Below, in pieces: positions 22,840 through 36,402 of a DNA stretch of 64,000 nt. A program made the position numbers and the translations under genes. Origin of the DNA: Chiua virens (taxonomy: Eukaryota > Basidiomycota > Agaricomycetes > Boletales > Boletaceae). The notes beneath the pieces were generated by a model. That model made no database searches. It was not told the origin of the DNA and saw nothing but the letters and a program-made list of their open reading frames with translations. The stretch lies in the NCBI GenBank assembly GCA_019787685.1, contig JAHNUO010000011.1, forward strand, positions 62,001 through 126,000, in the 5' to 3' direction. Within the stretch, counting starts at the first letter, position 1; the number at the start of each line of letters is the position of its first letter.

Positions 22840-23430
22840 GCTTGGTCCTGGGCTAGTTGGCTATGATGAGCCTGAAGCACCACCAGATAATTGGAGCCCC
22901 TTACAGGAGTCTGAATGTCCACTGACGGGACGGTAGCCATTGTAGAATGATGCACTTGCACACGGCCACACGATACATGACCTCGAAATCAATAGTTCCA
23001 GCTCCGTAGTGTCTTCCCTCCAGGCGACCGTCACGACGACACTGCTGGGCACCTTGGTTTCCATGCAGTCGAAGCAATGTTATACAACGAGTAGATTGGC
23101 AGTCTACCAGCGATCTCGGTCCCGCTGGGATGCCTGATATTCTGACCCGGCATCATGATCGCCGTTGACCGTCAACCTCCGCCTCGACGCTCCATCACTG
23201 CTGAAGAACTCGCATCACGAAGCCCGACGCAGTCCAAACCACCCCAGTACATTGCATAATAACGGGTCCTCGGCCCCGAGATCTTCGTCAACTGGATTGG
23301 CACTATCGAGGTCGATCTCAGGCTGGGATGCAGGTCCATCTCGTGTGCAGCTGATTCTAGAGTTTCAACGCGTTTTGACGGTCCCGCCAGTGTCCACACG
23401 TGTCAGGGGGACACGGAGCAAGGTAGCAAA
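22840..23430 (+). pseudogene. Remnant of a second duplicated gene, copy 1
   Basis: This is homologous to the region downstream of Ies2 copy 2. Recognisable shared pieces are LVGYDEPEAPPDNWSP (about 22854-22901), a PPGDRHDDTAGHLGFH-like stretch near 23020 and GWDAG near 23320. Frames do not connect and stop codons intervene, so it looks dead. I do not know the family. Confidence 0.4.
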
Positions 23431-23754
23431 GGCATCTCAGCTGACCAGTCCCGCTTTGGCGTCCATGAGGTGTCTGCTGTCGTGCATACGACCCTCAGCT
23501 CATGTGGTGACCACCATCCAAAGCAGCGCCAGCGCATCAAGCAATAGTATCTGATGCGAAGGAAAAGCAAATGGTCATGGATAACTTCGCAAAATTTGTC
23601 TTCGACCTGCCACGTACATAGATGTAAAACTAAGTCTGGTATCATATTATGTAGGTTTAACCTCGAAAGAAGAATATAACAATGGTATCCGCAATTTGTC
23701 AATAACCTTATTCATTCAAAATCCCCATGCGCTTCCCAAGTGATGTAAGATACG

Positions 23755-26484
23755 TCATGGGATCCCGGTCGCAGTTGCCATGTAGGCATCCCAGGCCTGA
23801 ACAGTCGCTGTCGGGAAGATATAGCTGGAGGCAGTGGTGCCTGCCCCATAATAGATGGCTGCCTGGCCTCTCAGGATCTCGCCTTTGAGGGGCGATTCTT
23901 CGCCTCCGATAACGGTGACAGCTCCAGAGTTGGTAGTGGTCACCAGTCCAGTCCGATTGTTACCAAAGATGAATTCACGTGCGAGTGTGATAGCCTCAAT
24001 TAAGCTGTTAGGAACGCGGTATCCAAATTGAAAGGTGTTCTTACAGAAATCGGGTTGGTGTGTGGAAGGATATGCCCGGCATTGGCGACGAGGACATATG
24101 TCCAGCCGCGTTCTTGATGAACAATGCCAGCAAACTCGCCGTTGTCATTGTACCATGGCGTGGAGGGCTTACGCGTGAAACCCTGGATGCCACCAAACGT
24201 TGTGTTCTACATCACAAAGATCAGACAAGAGAAATGTATAAGAGAGAATGTCACACTTGGATGGCAACTGCATGCACATGTTAGCCAGCTGCGATATACG
24301 GAACAAGGGATACACACGTTGAGAACCGAAGTGTGGATCAAGTGAATCATCGTTTCCAGAGTATATGACGATTTTCACGTTCCGGGCCGTTGCATTCGTC
24401 GCAAGCTCCGAGAGGAATGCCATAGGCCTAAGCCTTTTAAATATGACAGTCGTATAAAGATCATGCCAAATACTCACTCAACACCTAAAGAAGAATAGTG
24501 AATTAAAAAGGTGCAGTTGAGATAAGGATCGCGGCTCACTGCAGTCGTTAAAGTAATTGGCTATCAACAGATCGGTGTCATGCCTTCGGTGTCAACTCAA
24601 ATGAACAATTACTTACTGCGGCTGTTAGTGTATGCGAATGGGTAGTTGGCTGTAAATGGTGTCCATTCCTGATTCGGCGCGTGGATCGCAGCTCGCGTCT
24701 TGGCATCTGGAGAAATGCACATTAGCGTCCATGCAGCGATCGATTCCCGGAGACAGACCATTAAGAAAAACAGCGGCATCCATATTCGCTTCTGGGCTCA
24801 GCGCGTCGGGAATGTCGTATGCATCAAACAAACCACCGTGTGCTGAAAAGCGATTTTGAGACAGTCCAGTGGAGGTTGACGAAGAGAAACCTACACCAAG
24901 GAAACGTGAAGTTGACGGCGTAGTCCGTAATCGCGCTATACAGGTCACATTGGTACCAGGGATCGATAGTATCATTTGGACGACCCGTCAAGTCGCGTTT
25001 CCATACGTCGCAAGCGCGAACTCTCTCACCACGTCCCAGGAGCTTGCCCCTTTCTGCGAACTTAGCAGCTAAGCCCTCCTGTACATCGAGGATAAATCGA
25101 CGTTTCGTGATTTTTCTTTGCTCAAAGGATGAAGCACCGTTCAGATATGTTGGGGCATCCACGGATGGAAAGTGTGCTGGTTGAGGGTATTGAAGCGTGA
25201 GGTTGTACCCGCAGAGTTGACTTCTGGCAAAAAGATGAATAAAAATGATTTATGAAGAACTGTTGGCTTGAACATACTGTCGTTTGAAATACTCGAAAAC
25301 CTGAGTATCGTACCCGATGATCTGTGGGTACGTCTCAAGTACACTGATGGCGGGCACTTCCGCGAAATCTTCCAGTGATGCGATGGCGCCATCCCCTATG
25401 GCAATGCCTGCAAGATTGACTGGTGGGTCTTGGATCCCGAAGTATGCTTTGGTGATGTAAGGCTGAAGCCATATGGATCAGTCTGCAAACATGAGAAGAC
25501 GAGCCTTACTATGTACACTCCAGCATAGCTCTCCCCAGCAATGTACAGCGGTCGTTTAGCGAGGTTGGGGAACACCTTGATGAAGTTATTCAGAAAACCC
25601 ATCTGTCGAATCATTAGCACGGCTCTCGACCAACAAGTAACGGTTTCTACGAAATCGGCACCCAACTGGTCCTCATCAGCGACTGCGAGGGTGTAAAAAT
25701 CAGGGAATAATTAATCAAGGCTAGAGTTGTCCTGAAATTCTCACCAAGCCCATCAGCGTCAGCAGTACTAAACCCAGTTCCACTAGTACAACATGTGAAT
25801 TACTATAATGTCGCGAACAGAAACAGATAGGCAGACGTACACTGGTTGATCGATCCACACATAATCTGCAACGCTCGTCCATGCATGTCCATTTTCAACA
25901 GCCGAGTAATCACTCTGGATGTGGATCGGGCCGTTCTGAAATGTATATATCAATGCACCAACTACGATGGAACATGGTCAAGAAAGATGATGCTTCACGG
26001 ACCTCGAACAAGAGTCCAAGGAGACTCGAAGCGCCAGGACTAGCCAGAAGGATGGGTTATGCCAGAGTAACGTATATGGGTCTGCAAACTCACCCTCCAT
26101 TGAGCCAAATTCCCCAAGGCTCCTGACTGTCTGCTGTAAATGAGCCCCGAGAAGATTCAAAAGCCCAGAAAAACAGAGTATTGTTTGGATGACCCGCTCT
26201 CTGGACGGGGAGATTACCGGCCCAGTTTCGAGGAAGCGTCCAAGTCACGTTTGGAAGGCTTTCTGTCACTTGGAGATCTTCATATTTGAGGAGATGAGTT
26301 GGGGGAAGACACAAATAAGTACTCATGACGTACATTGCTGCCATTCAGGACCCCAATCCTTGGTCGGCTGTTCGCGAAGCTTCCTTTGCGTTGGCGTCTC
26401 CGCCAGAGTAAAACTGAGCAAGGCGAGAGTAAATACTGACAATAGAAGGAAGGTGGATGAGGACATGATAAGTGATCGAAGCAT
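23755..26484 (-). CDS. Secreted serine carboxypeptidase, peptidase S10
   Basis: The start at 26484 encodes a signal peptide (MLRSLIMSSSTFLLLSVFTL and on, to a likely cut after FTLA). Later exons carry S10 landmarks in order: NNTLFFWAFESS, PWGIWLNGG, VADYVWIDQPVGTGFS, the nucleophile motif GESYAG, the catalytic Asp region IVIYSGNDDSLDPHFGSQ and the catalytic His region VLVANAGHILPH. The stop is at 23755-23757. About ten short introns break the gene, for example GTAAGA after AGHILPHTNPIS. The family removes C-terminal residues from peptides, mainly at acidic pH, in vacuoles or outside the cell; the signal peptide and lack of an anchor favour secretion. All three catalytic residues are visible. 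Confidence 0.85.
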
Positions 26485-29400
26485 GGTCGTTGGTGATAAA
26501 GGCTACGAGCAGAGGATCGAGCTAGGCAGAACCTCTAATGAACGACTGGTATGAGTCCAGTGTATGTATAAGGTACGGTGTAAGGTATATCTCACCGCAA
26601 GGTGTCTTGGAAGAGCGAGTGAGGCGTACGGCTGTGACGTACGGGTATTTATAGTTATATAGACCGGCAACTAGTACAACAGAACATCAGAATCTCGAGT
26701 GAAACAAAACACAAAATGTCCGTCCAACTTAGCATCTCGAGGGATAAAGTATCATACGACCACACGAGCACACGATATGCACTCACAATTGACATGTAGT
26801 CATGCTGGTTGCCCTTTATAAGAGAATTGCAAAAGAGTCAGCTGGGAGGGCCTGAAGAGCAACACGTTAGGTGCGAGCTGAACCGAGGTCACAGCTCTCC
26901 AGCTGCCCTGTCGTGTGGCGTTTTTGGTCTGATTCGTCATGATCATATTTCAGCGTAAGTGATCCGAATATTTGTGCTGGATGTGGCCGAAACGGCGGTG
27001 TGTTGCGCGCATGAAGCATTTGCCGTTACGAATCTTACATACGACTGTCTGTCGATGCAATGACAGACTCAGCGGCGCCCGATTTCCGCTCCGAGGTCGG
27101 GCCCCGCAAACCTGACATTGGCAGTCGACTGTCAATTGGAAACAAATCTCCAAGGTACATGTCAAAAGATATGTCACCAGTACAAACATAATACTTTACC
27201 CGTGCTCCTTCCCAGCGGCGTTTCGAGGGTCACCGGGGGAATCCCAATTTCATAGCACTGGTGCGTGTACTTTATCGCCGCGTGGCTGGCAGTGTATGGC
27301 ATTGACAACCTTTGTGACACACATGTGCCAGCAGATACACGGTCTTAACGGTACTTATATATTCACTGTACAAAGGACAGTTAGAGAGGTCAATGACAGA
27401 TAGATCTCACGCGGATCTATACTAGGAACTGACCAGGACCACCAGACAAGGTTTATAATCACAAACTTGAACCCTCATAGGTTTCTCCGTAGGCTTTCCG
27501 AGCTATCCGAGTTGTCGGGAAGGTTCATCGGTTACTGCGTGAAATTTTCAAACATTCTGTATATGATATCGCGGGAATCAGACCTCGGAGTGGGAATTAA
27601 CGATCTCGCATGTGTAGTTCCCGCTCTGCGATGCAGCCGAGTATTCTGTTTTGAAAGACAGTCGTCATTTGGAAGTCACTGAGTATGGTATTTATTGAAC
27701 TGACCAACGATGAGATACATACAAATGCTTTGAAGGCACGCCGGTGGCGATGGAAGGGTACAAAGCGGAGACTGCCAAGGACTCGGATAAACAGTCGCGG
27801 CCCGCGGAAGATTGAAAAGGCGTCACGTGGTTACTGTGATATCACTTCCATGAATATTGCCACGTCGTGCATGCAACTACGTACATACCACCCATCGCAC
27901 TCATCCGTCTCATCTCCCCTGGCTTTTCTGAAACTCGATAAGGCTAGTGAAACACACCATGTACATATCGGCATTGGTTCGAGAAGTTTTTGCTTGAGAC
28001 TTTTTGGTACTTAGCGTGCCCCGCCGATTTCCGATTCCTTTCTGACGCAACTGAATCCTCGAACAGCCCTTTCTTTCAAAACAATGTTGGTCACGATCCG
28101 CGCTTGGGATGCTCTACATATCTGCATTCTCCTATCACATGGATCATCCATTGAAGGTACAAGAAAGAGAACAATTCATTCCAAGGCTTTTGGTCGTGAT
28201 GCAACTTGAATTTCATGCACCCCTTATTGACAATCAAATCAAGCAATCTTTCTTACGGTGCCTTACAACGCTTGTCAGTGCTTTCCTTGACGTCCACGAG
28301 TTGCTGGACAGATCCCGATACAAGTACATGGCCTATCCAAGTTTTCGCGCAAGGTGGTGAGACAGGCGAGAGGTATGTATCTGAACAACAGGGACTGTTC
28401 TCTCCCTGATATCTCTTCACTGGCTCTGCATTTCCCCACGAACTCCCTCGGGCTTGTGTAGTGCACGCGTAGTCCTTATTCGAGGTCTCGTACTTCACAG
28501 ACCATTCGAGTTCTGTTCGACAGATGATGATCGCTGGCAGGGTCCAGAGTGGATAAGCTTATCTCTCTGAATATTTAGAGTATGTGACTCCCCATCACGC
28601 AAATCTGCTGATACCCCTACCCTTTCCCATATAAAGGGATTTAAAAACCAACCTGAAGCCCGATAGTCTTGCACTTGGCACAAGCATCTCACTCCTTAGT
28701 CTATTTTCCATAAAAGTCACTGCCTGACCGGTCTTCAGCCTTCAGCCTCTCGGTCGTCAACTACGACCATTCTCTTCACACTAGTTTTCTACTGGTTGAA
28801 TCAGAGCAGTGGCTCTTAAATGGTGATTCGGACATCAATGATGATCCGCCATCATGATTCACGGATGGATCATGGCCACCATATGCTTGCCCTATATCGG
28901 CTACAGCTCCGAATCTGCGGTCATTTCCTCATTTGGATCTCAATTCTCGACGACCTTTCTGACGACAAGGTGATCAACAGAGTCGCCGAGGTTGTCGTGA
29001 GTTCACTGACACTGTCGCCTATGCACGTACGGTTCTCCAGAGGGTCTGAATCGTATTCGAAATGCATGTATTCCCTATCTCCTACAATCGGGTAATCAAG
29101 CGGCCTAATCTTCTTCCGAGGGATCTAATAGGAAGCACGTTCTCCCTGAACCCGAGACGTATGTGTATGGCTGTACTTCACGACACGAGCGCTTCCGAAG
29201 TCGTCTGGACAACTATCAAATACGTTCACTGTCTGCACATTCCAGACGGGTCATGAATGATCGCATCTGAGTCATCCAAAGCATTGGCGAAGCTAAAATG
29301 ACATCATGAAATACTACGTTTTCCTTCTTACCAGGATATCTTGTCGTTCGACGTGGAGCAGTCCAGAGGACACGTGCACAATCTGATCAATGATGTCCTG

Positions 29401-29672
29401 GACCTGTTCATGCACGATCGAAAACTTATCCTTGTGGGGTCCTGCCACTGCCACTGCCATTGACTCCCAGGTTCATGTGCCAGAGTACGAGAAGTGTGTC
29501 ACTAGTAAAGGCGACCACAGAGTCTCGGTCGTTAGTACTCGTTACGCTATTGTACTGGGTTTGCGAGGTTAGGAGTGCTTCAGTCGTACTTACATAAGCA
29601 GAAGGCCTGACCCAGTTTATTGATATGAGCTCCACTAGACAGGCGACGGCTTGTCCTTAGACATGTTTAACC
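26485..29672. other. 3.2-kb gene-poor stretch
   Basis: This lies between the divergent carboxypeptidase and NACHT genes, with normal CpG content, unlike the LTR island. Short frames (26950-27189 minus; 27685-28014 plus; 28820-29095 plus, with DDLSDDKVINRVAEVVVSSL) lack domains, and their neighbours contain stops. The last might be a decayed gene. No repeats or RNA genes recognised. Confidence 0.4.
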
Positions 29673-32600
29673 ATGTTCAACAACTCATCCCAGATCGATG
29701 CTAGCCATTCCACGTTCAGCGAGGTCCATCGGGACCAGTATTACAATACTCGTTCCACGGTACAAGGAGATCAAACAATTAACACTATCATCCATGGAAA
29801 TCAGATTTTGCAGGATTCTCATTCAAGTAAGAAACTGCAAATCCGACGATCTCGACGACGATAGAGGCATTTACATCAATTTTCAGATCTCATTGAAGCC
29901 CTCCAAAAGGCGAGTGCACCCAGTGCTGCCCATGATTCCGCACAACGCTATCCAGCGCCAAAGTGTATTGAAGGAACACGCGTCGAGTTACTTGCTCGTA
30001 TAACTTCTTGGGCGGACGAGAAGGACGAGAGGCCGATTTGTTGGTTGAGTGGACGTCCTGGTTCTGGAAAGTCGGCAGTATCCCAGACCATAGCAGAGAA
30101 GTACGCGGCCCAAAAGCGCCTAGCTGCAAGTTTCTTTTTTTCACGAAGGGATCTTGAGCGCCGTACCACACAACATGTGGCCGCAACGCTGGCCACGCAA
30201 CTGCTCGCATTCCTGCCGTCTATACGTCCTGCCGTTATTGCAGCACTGGAAGACGACTACATGATTCCGATGAAGGTGCTTCGGGAACAAGTAGAGAAGC
30301 TACTGGTTCAACCTTTGTCCACTGCGACGGAGACTCCCGACGCCCCCGTTTTCATCATCGTCGACGCGCTTGACGAGTGCGATGACGAGAGTCTCGTTTT
30401 GGAACTCGTAACGCTCCTTGCGCTCCTCCCCCGCAAGATCTCACTTCCATTGCGATTGATGATTACGAGCAGGGCCGAGCCTTGGCTTCAGGCGCAGTTT
30501 CAGCAGCCTCATATATCGCCGTTCACATTACCTCTCGAAATCCATGCATTTAGTGCAGAGGCTGACATTCGCTCGTTCTTACGCCACGCTTTGGACGATG
30601 CATACGACCAGCATATTCAGATCATGGAACATCTTCCCCGTCCTTGGCCATCGCAAGACGAGCTCGAACGTATTGTCACCAAGGCTGGTGGACTCTTCAT
30701 CTTCGCTCTCACGGTCGCCAAATTCGTGGGTGACAGGATGCATAATCCTGTTGAACGCCTCCAGGCCATTCTGGAGGACACTGCTGCTGTATCCACGGGT
30801 TCCGCATACTTCGATCTCGATTCGTTGTATAGGGATGCCATTTCTGTTTTTCCAGATCCCGATGTCGCAAGGCTTGTACTCGGCGTGGTCTATTGCATGG
30901 CCATTCCCTTGTCTGTATCAGGTCTACACGAGCTGCTAAAACGACCTGACGTCGATGCAAGAATGATTGTTCCTGCACTGAATTCTGTTCTCCTCGCATC
31001 AGAAGATGGAAAACAGCCCATCCAGTTCTATCATGCATCCTTTCGCGACTTCTTGATCAACCCGCAACGGTCGCAAAAATATGCAATCAACCCTGATGCT
31101 TATCATAGGCTTATGGCCCAGCTATGCTTCGAAAACATGTCGAATTCGTTGAGGCGCGACATGTGTCACATTGGGTACCCCGCCACAGCGAACAAAGAAG
31201 TTCTAGATCTCGTTGAACGTCGGGGGTCAGCGTATGACGAAGCTCTTTGTTATGCTTGTCGCTTCTGGTCTCGTCATCTTGCACAGCTCCCGGGTGACGG
31301 GGTTGCAAATGAAGGACTATTTAGTGCGCTTCAAAGGTTCACTACTACAGCGTTACTGTACTGGATGGAAGCGCTCAGTATCTTTGGTGAACTCGAGAGT
31401 GCTGCAGTGATGCTCCGCGAGGGTATTAGCTGGTTAAAGGTTTATCCGATCCGTTTACTTTCCCCTTCGGCTGAGCTGAATATTATCTTTAGACATTGCA
31501 CGAACCTCCAAAGGACGCGCTGGCATTATTAGAGGATGCTGAGCGTTTCGTGGTCTTTTACATGGATCCCATCTCGCAGTGTGCACTACACGTTTATCTC
31601 ACAGCAATGGCGTGGGTTCCTGCAAACAGCGTCGTTTACAAGACGTTCAAGCACCAATCGCTAGACTCTCCCAAACTCCACCCAGAGCGAAGGGGCGAAT
31701 GGCCGACCCTTCGCAGGGCCATCAACCTCAATAGCCCTATCTACTCTGTCGTTTTCTCTCCGAACGGACTCTTAATCGCTACAGCTGGGATGAACCAAGG
31801 TGTTCAGTTGTGGAATGTGATCACAGGCGGCAACGTCGCGAGCCTCGGAGATCGCTCGTCGACATCACGACTTGTTCGTTTCTCTCCGTCTGGGACCTTC
31901 TTGGCGGCTGCGTTCGAAGACGGGACCGTCGCTGTTTGGGACCCAAAGGTTGGGAGGGAACATCTGAAACATGAAGGATGCCACACTGAGCGGATCACTT
32001 GTCTCGAGTTTTCAAACAATAACACCCTGTTGGCATCTGGTTCACGCGACCGTGCCATCCAGGTCTGGTCCATGGAGACGGCACACCCCTTGTATCGTCT
32101 AGCTACCCATGAAGGACCGGTGACCTCGTTGGCGTTTTCCAGCGATTCGCTCCGGTTGGTCTCGGGATCGGAAGACAATCTGATCATAATTTGGGATATG
32201 ACGAGCGGGAAGATAGTTCGTGGGTTGATGGGACACCGCAAGCCTGTCAACTGTGTCGCTATATCTCAGGATGGAAGCACTCTCGCGTCTGGATCTGAAG
32301 ACAAGTCCATCAAGATATGGGATAGCAACACTGGAAAATGCACATTGACCTTCTCCAAAGGACATCGGGCTGGAGTACGGACCGTTCATTTCTTTGACGA
32401 CGACAAGCATCTCGTCACGACTTGTGGCGAGGTGGTTATATCTTGGAACCTCGGTTCACGCAACACATCGGATATACTCTGGTCTGCAGATCAGTTACTG
32501 AAAAAATCCCTGAGGCGCGCCCCCGCTTGGCAGACCAAAGTCATTGGGTGGTCAATGCCGAAGCCCGTCCTTCGATACATACTTCAACAAACCTACGCCG

Positions 32601-34045
32601 AGTCGCCTCCGCAGCACATTTTAACTGCCTATGCAATGAAGACATCATCCTTCGTGTTTACATACCAAACCTTCTTATTTGACGGGTCACTTCCAACCCA
32701 CACGGAGAGCATGCCCTTTGATGCCTCGGGACCATTCATGGCGGTCGCGTTGTCTTCCGATGGCAATTGGACTGCAACCGGGGACGCTCTAGGTTCGCTC
32801 CTCATCCATGATCTCACGATGGTCCAGGGGAGAGGAAGTTGGGACGAACTAGAAACGGCTATCAAAGCGCAACCGTTTCGCACTGTAGAACAGCTAGTCC
32901 CTTCACCCCTTGGCACACGATTCCTTGTTGACAGCCTCCTACAATGGCACTTGATAGACGAAAAATGCCACGTGATAAAGAAGCTAGATATGGGCATGTT
33001 GGGGTCAATGCGCGATGACGATGATATCCGGTTCAAGTTCTCCGCTGACGGTAGTATCTTTATCTGCGTCATCGCTAGCCTCCTCCGCAGCGACAAGAGC
33101 ACCGTCCGGGTGTTTGATTCCGTGACTGGCGAACAACGTACCCAATTTACAGGGCTGAGGAAGGTCCATTCGTTCACCGCCTCCAACGACGGCGCGTATA
33201 TCGCGTGTGGACATGGATCTGGCCAAGTAGACATACTCGCGGTCGCGAGCGGGAAACGCACGACCGTGGTACCCCCTACGGAGCCTAACGACGTGCACAT
33301 CAACGCCCTCGCTTTTTCGGATGACGCACGGGAACTCGTGGGCGGCTCCAAATCGGGCGTCGCCCGCGTCTGGGATCGCGCCAGCGGCGAGTGCAAAACC
33401 ACGTTTGGGGAATCCACCTCGATGGTCACGTCGCTTGCGTTCGCGAACGTGCCCGCAGGTGGTGCGAGAATTGCGATCGGGCGAGAAGACGGTTCGTTCT
33501 GTGTGTGGTTACCAGCGTCGTCCTCCGCATTCCAGGTGATTCATCTTCAAGATCCCGTTGTCCCTCACTCGGAATCGATTGCGAGTTCGAGTCAAGATGA
33601 AGCTGCAACTGAGAAGGTCAAGACGAGCATGATCTTGACCCAGTTTTCGGAGGATCGATCTAAGCTCTTCGCTAGACGTGAAGATGGGACGATCTTCTCC
33701 TGGGCCATGACCGTGCCATTGTCCTGTGACGTCGCCGCATCGGAAGGCGCAGTCCGTGATGAACTACCCCAAGCTGGATACGACTCGAACGCGAGTACAA
33801 CATCCACACCCCAATTCCACCTTCTATCCCAGTCGGACCCTGCAGAGGCTGTCGATAACCACTTCCACACGGCATTCCGAGTTCGAAAGGACGGTTGGCT
33901 TGTCAAGGGCGATCGACGGGTGATATGGCTCCCGCCCCATGCACGACCACGCGGCAAAGACACTCTGTACGGCTACGAGAGTGGGCTGGTAGTGTTGCAC
34001 GTGGGGACCTCATCCCTGTTAATTTTCAAGTGCGTGGATGAGTGA
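29673..34045 (+). CDS. NACHT-WD40 NLR-like (STAND) protein
   Basis: Three exons (29673-29826, 29887-31439, 31493-34045) join to 4,260 nt, 1,419 residues. The N-terminus is short and polar (SQIDASHSTFSEVHRDQYYN, then GDQTINTIIHGNQ), a type seen before NACHT domains in Agaricomycetes; no enzymatic effector domain is seen. NACHT: GTRVELLARI lead-in, Walker A GRPGSGKS (about residue 125), Walker B VFIIVDALDECD and sensor-like MITSRAEPWL. After a helical region comes a first WD40 propeller (VVFSPNGLLIATAG..VQLWN, LASGSRDRAIQVWS, LASGSEDKSIKIWD and others) and a second, more diverged one (LVGGSKSGVARVWD, ..REDGSFCVWL). Repeats differ from each other, unlike the near-identical repeats of fast-evolving allorecognition genes. 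Likely a nucleotide-switch receptor in self/non-self or stress sensing; ligand unknown. Confidence 0.88.
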
Positions 34046-34346
34046 GCAGGGAGAGGTGCCTGATTGGCCAAAGAAGTGAGAAATGAAGCTTGTACAAATG
34101 TACTAATAGAATCGTGACGATGCCTTGTGCAATAGGATGCCATGGCATCCCGAGTGTACCGCTGTTCATTAAAGCATGTACTATTTCAGTAAAAATGTAG
34201 TCTTCCCTACCATTGCTTGTCCTATTGTTATCTTTCTTCGAGTTAGTGCATAAAATGGTTGCCTGAATGACCAATGGGTGGAAACAAGATTTATGGTTAC
34301 ACATCAACCAATCTAAACCGTATAGGCCGGGATGGAACCAGGTCGT

Positions 34347-35270
34347 CTACTTGTTCCCTGTCGCCTTTTTCATCTGCGCTAGAATCTTGTCGACCTCTGC
34401 GATGTGTTTATCTGATAATTTCTGAAACTAGATACAGATGCAATATGAGTGATGGCTGACGCGAGTCCATGACCCCCAGAAACGGACCTCTTCGAGTTCT
34501 ACCGAGTGTTTTTCATACTTGCCCTTTTTAACACTGGCTTGGTGGTGCTTGCGGATTTGGACACGTACATCTTCTGCCATTCGGCTGGCCGTGGAGACAA
34601 GCGCATTTCGGGCTTCGACTGTCGGCCTGTCGAGCATAAATCAGTATCCAGTAGACATGGATGGATCGAGACAGAACCCACTTGGGTATAGGTATCTTGA
34701 GCGTCCGCGAGTCCTGCCGCTGAGGAACTATGTTGGGTAATTTAGCAGCATATATCCCCTGCTCGACCGCTTTCATGTTCTACTACATACCCGTGAGCAG
34801 CTGAGACGACGAACGGACAAGAAAAAAGTGTGACAGACATGTTCATCAAACACCGTGACAATCAACACAGACCCATCCTTGATGCCAACCGTCGCTACCT
34901 CCTCGAGTTTGACAGCCTGATCGCGTCGCCCTTCGATCCGCACTGGGGAGAGCAGCGCTGGTGTGACGCGTCCGCTGGCGCGTGTCTCGAAGCCCGCGAC
35001 TTCTTTGCGGAACCAGTCAACGACGGAGATTATCTTGGACTCGGCCTTGGCGTACTCGGCACGCGCCTCCTCCGAGTCGAACAGCTGTTTTGAACCCGGC
35101 ACGAAGGAGGTGGTCGACTTGACTTTTGTTTTAGAGGCGTACGTGCGAGACACCGGAGCGCATCGGACTGTGTTTAGCTGGAGGAAAAAAAGGGAAACAT
35201 GGCGAAGATTGAAGCTGCCATGCAATCTCGAGGGAGCTCGACGCGCAGCGTGTCGAATGGCGAAAGACAT
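34347..35270 (-). CDS. RRF1: Mitochondrial ribosome recycling factor
   Basis: The N-terminus (MSFAIRHAARRAPSRLHGSF..) is rich in Arg, Ser and Ala without acids, as in mitochondrial presequences. The RRF fold follows: VVDWFRKEVAGFETRASGRV and TPALLSPVRI, LEEVATVGIKDGSVLIVTVFD, then after an intron (GTCTGT..TAG) MKAVEQGIYAAKLPNI and TLKIPIPK, then VSTASRMAEDVRVQIRKHHQ and SVKKGKYEKHS. The last exon (KLSDKHIAEVDKILAQMKKA) ends with TAG at 34347-34349. RRF helps split mitochondrial ribosomes after termination. It converges on the NACHT-WD40 gene with about 300 bp between the stops. Confidence 0.87.
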
Positions 35271-35382
35271 GCTCCAACAACCGGCGTGAAATTTTTGATG
35301 TTACTTTTCAAAACCGGATTCAGAACTTTAGCCCCTGTCCATCACCGCCTTGTGCTCTTTGATCAAACTAAGGTCAAAAGTT

Positions 35383-36402
35383 TCAACGGAACCAGGAAGT
35401 CGTACAATGTGCGTGACAGAGATCAACTAATGTTACACGTGTGTGCAAGCGACAGTGCCAATCAAGTGTGAAGACCCAGAGGCAGCGGGGTCCTGACAGC
35501 CCTCTCGAATTCTCACATATGCTATCCGCAGGCCCACCAGTCTCGTCTAGAGCATCTCCTATCGTGTCCATGGACCAGGAGGAGGAATGTAGACATCGCA
35601 TATCCTCATCATATTGATCAATGGCCGCTTTCAACGGAATGTTTGTCTTCGTCCGATCTTCATCAGTCGGCGGTTCTCCGTAGAGTGACCTAAACGCCAC
35701 ACCCAATGCTTTCAGAAGCCGAAGGAGTGGTGTATCTTTCTAAAGATAAAAGGGGAGCGATGGATAATGCCTGTTCCCGATGTGCTACACTTGCCGAGGC
35801 CATCATTCGCTGAACACTTCAGGTCAATAAGATTCATCAAGTAATTGGCGCGATGAAAGCACTGATAGGCATCGTTCGCGGGTAAGAAACGCAAAGTTAT
35901 CGTTATCCATGCGAGGACGTGAAGGAAGGATTCGAGATCGCATGTATCCTGCCAGGGTGCTGAAGTAGGTTGGCAGACACGAATTGCGATAAGAGGCTCA
36001 CCCTGCGATTTGGTCGCCTGCTTCCACGCTTGTTCACCTTTTTGGCCATCTCCCAGCCGTTCAACAAGCCCCTGCCTTCGTTGGTCAGAATGATACTTCT
36101 CGCCTATAATGGATGCAAGTGGGCTTCATAGCCGTATGTCAGCAAAGACCGTCTTCGTGTGACTCGAACAGCGTCCGTCCCATTATACCATGGACTAGCC
36201 GGCCGTGTCGAGACAGCGAAACTCTCGGTTTTACGCATAGCCAGATAGCATTCTCGAATTCTTGTCCTCTTGTCTTCCCGCCAGCAACATGCTCAGGGAT
36301 GTGTGGAGCCCTACGGAGGTGTAATTCTCCATATATCAGACCGGGTTTCATCATCAAAAGAGTCCGAGATGGATCGCTATGCATAGATGATCCGTTCTTC
36401 AT
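35383..36402 (-). pseudogene. FunK1-type fungal protein kinase pseudogene
   Basis: Reading the minus strand, pieces match the C-lobe of fungal FunK1 kinases: ILTNEGRGLLNGWEMAK (DFG-region equivalent), QFVSANLLQHPG, DLESFLHVLAWITI, and near the end QYDEDMRCLHSSSWSMDTIG and DALDETG. The parts lie in different frames: QFVSANLLQHPG and the following DTCDLESFLHVLAW are one frame apart with no room for an intron (about 35945), and the HRD-loop region before ILTNEG is broken by a stop. A catalytic HRD-type motif is not found. It is therefore very probably dead. FunK1 kinases are expanded and often decay in Agaricomycetes. Confidence 0.62.

Larger units (their letters stand above)
21286..23430 (+). 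repeat. Left arm of 2.1-kb inverted segmental duplication
   Basis: It matches 58300-60399 in reverse complement. Homology starts exactly at AGACATGGTCAACTTG (21286) and runs through the Ies2-like gene with few changes. It then continues, more diverged, through the 3' flank and a remnant of a second gene to about 23430. The right end is approximate. Confidence 0.9.
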
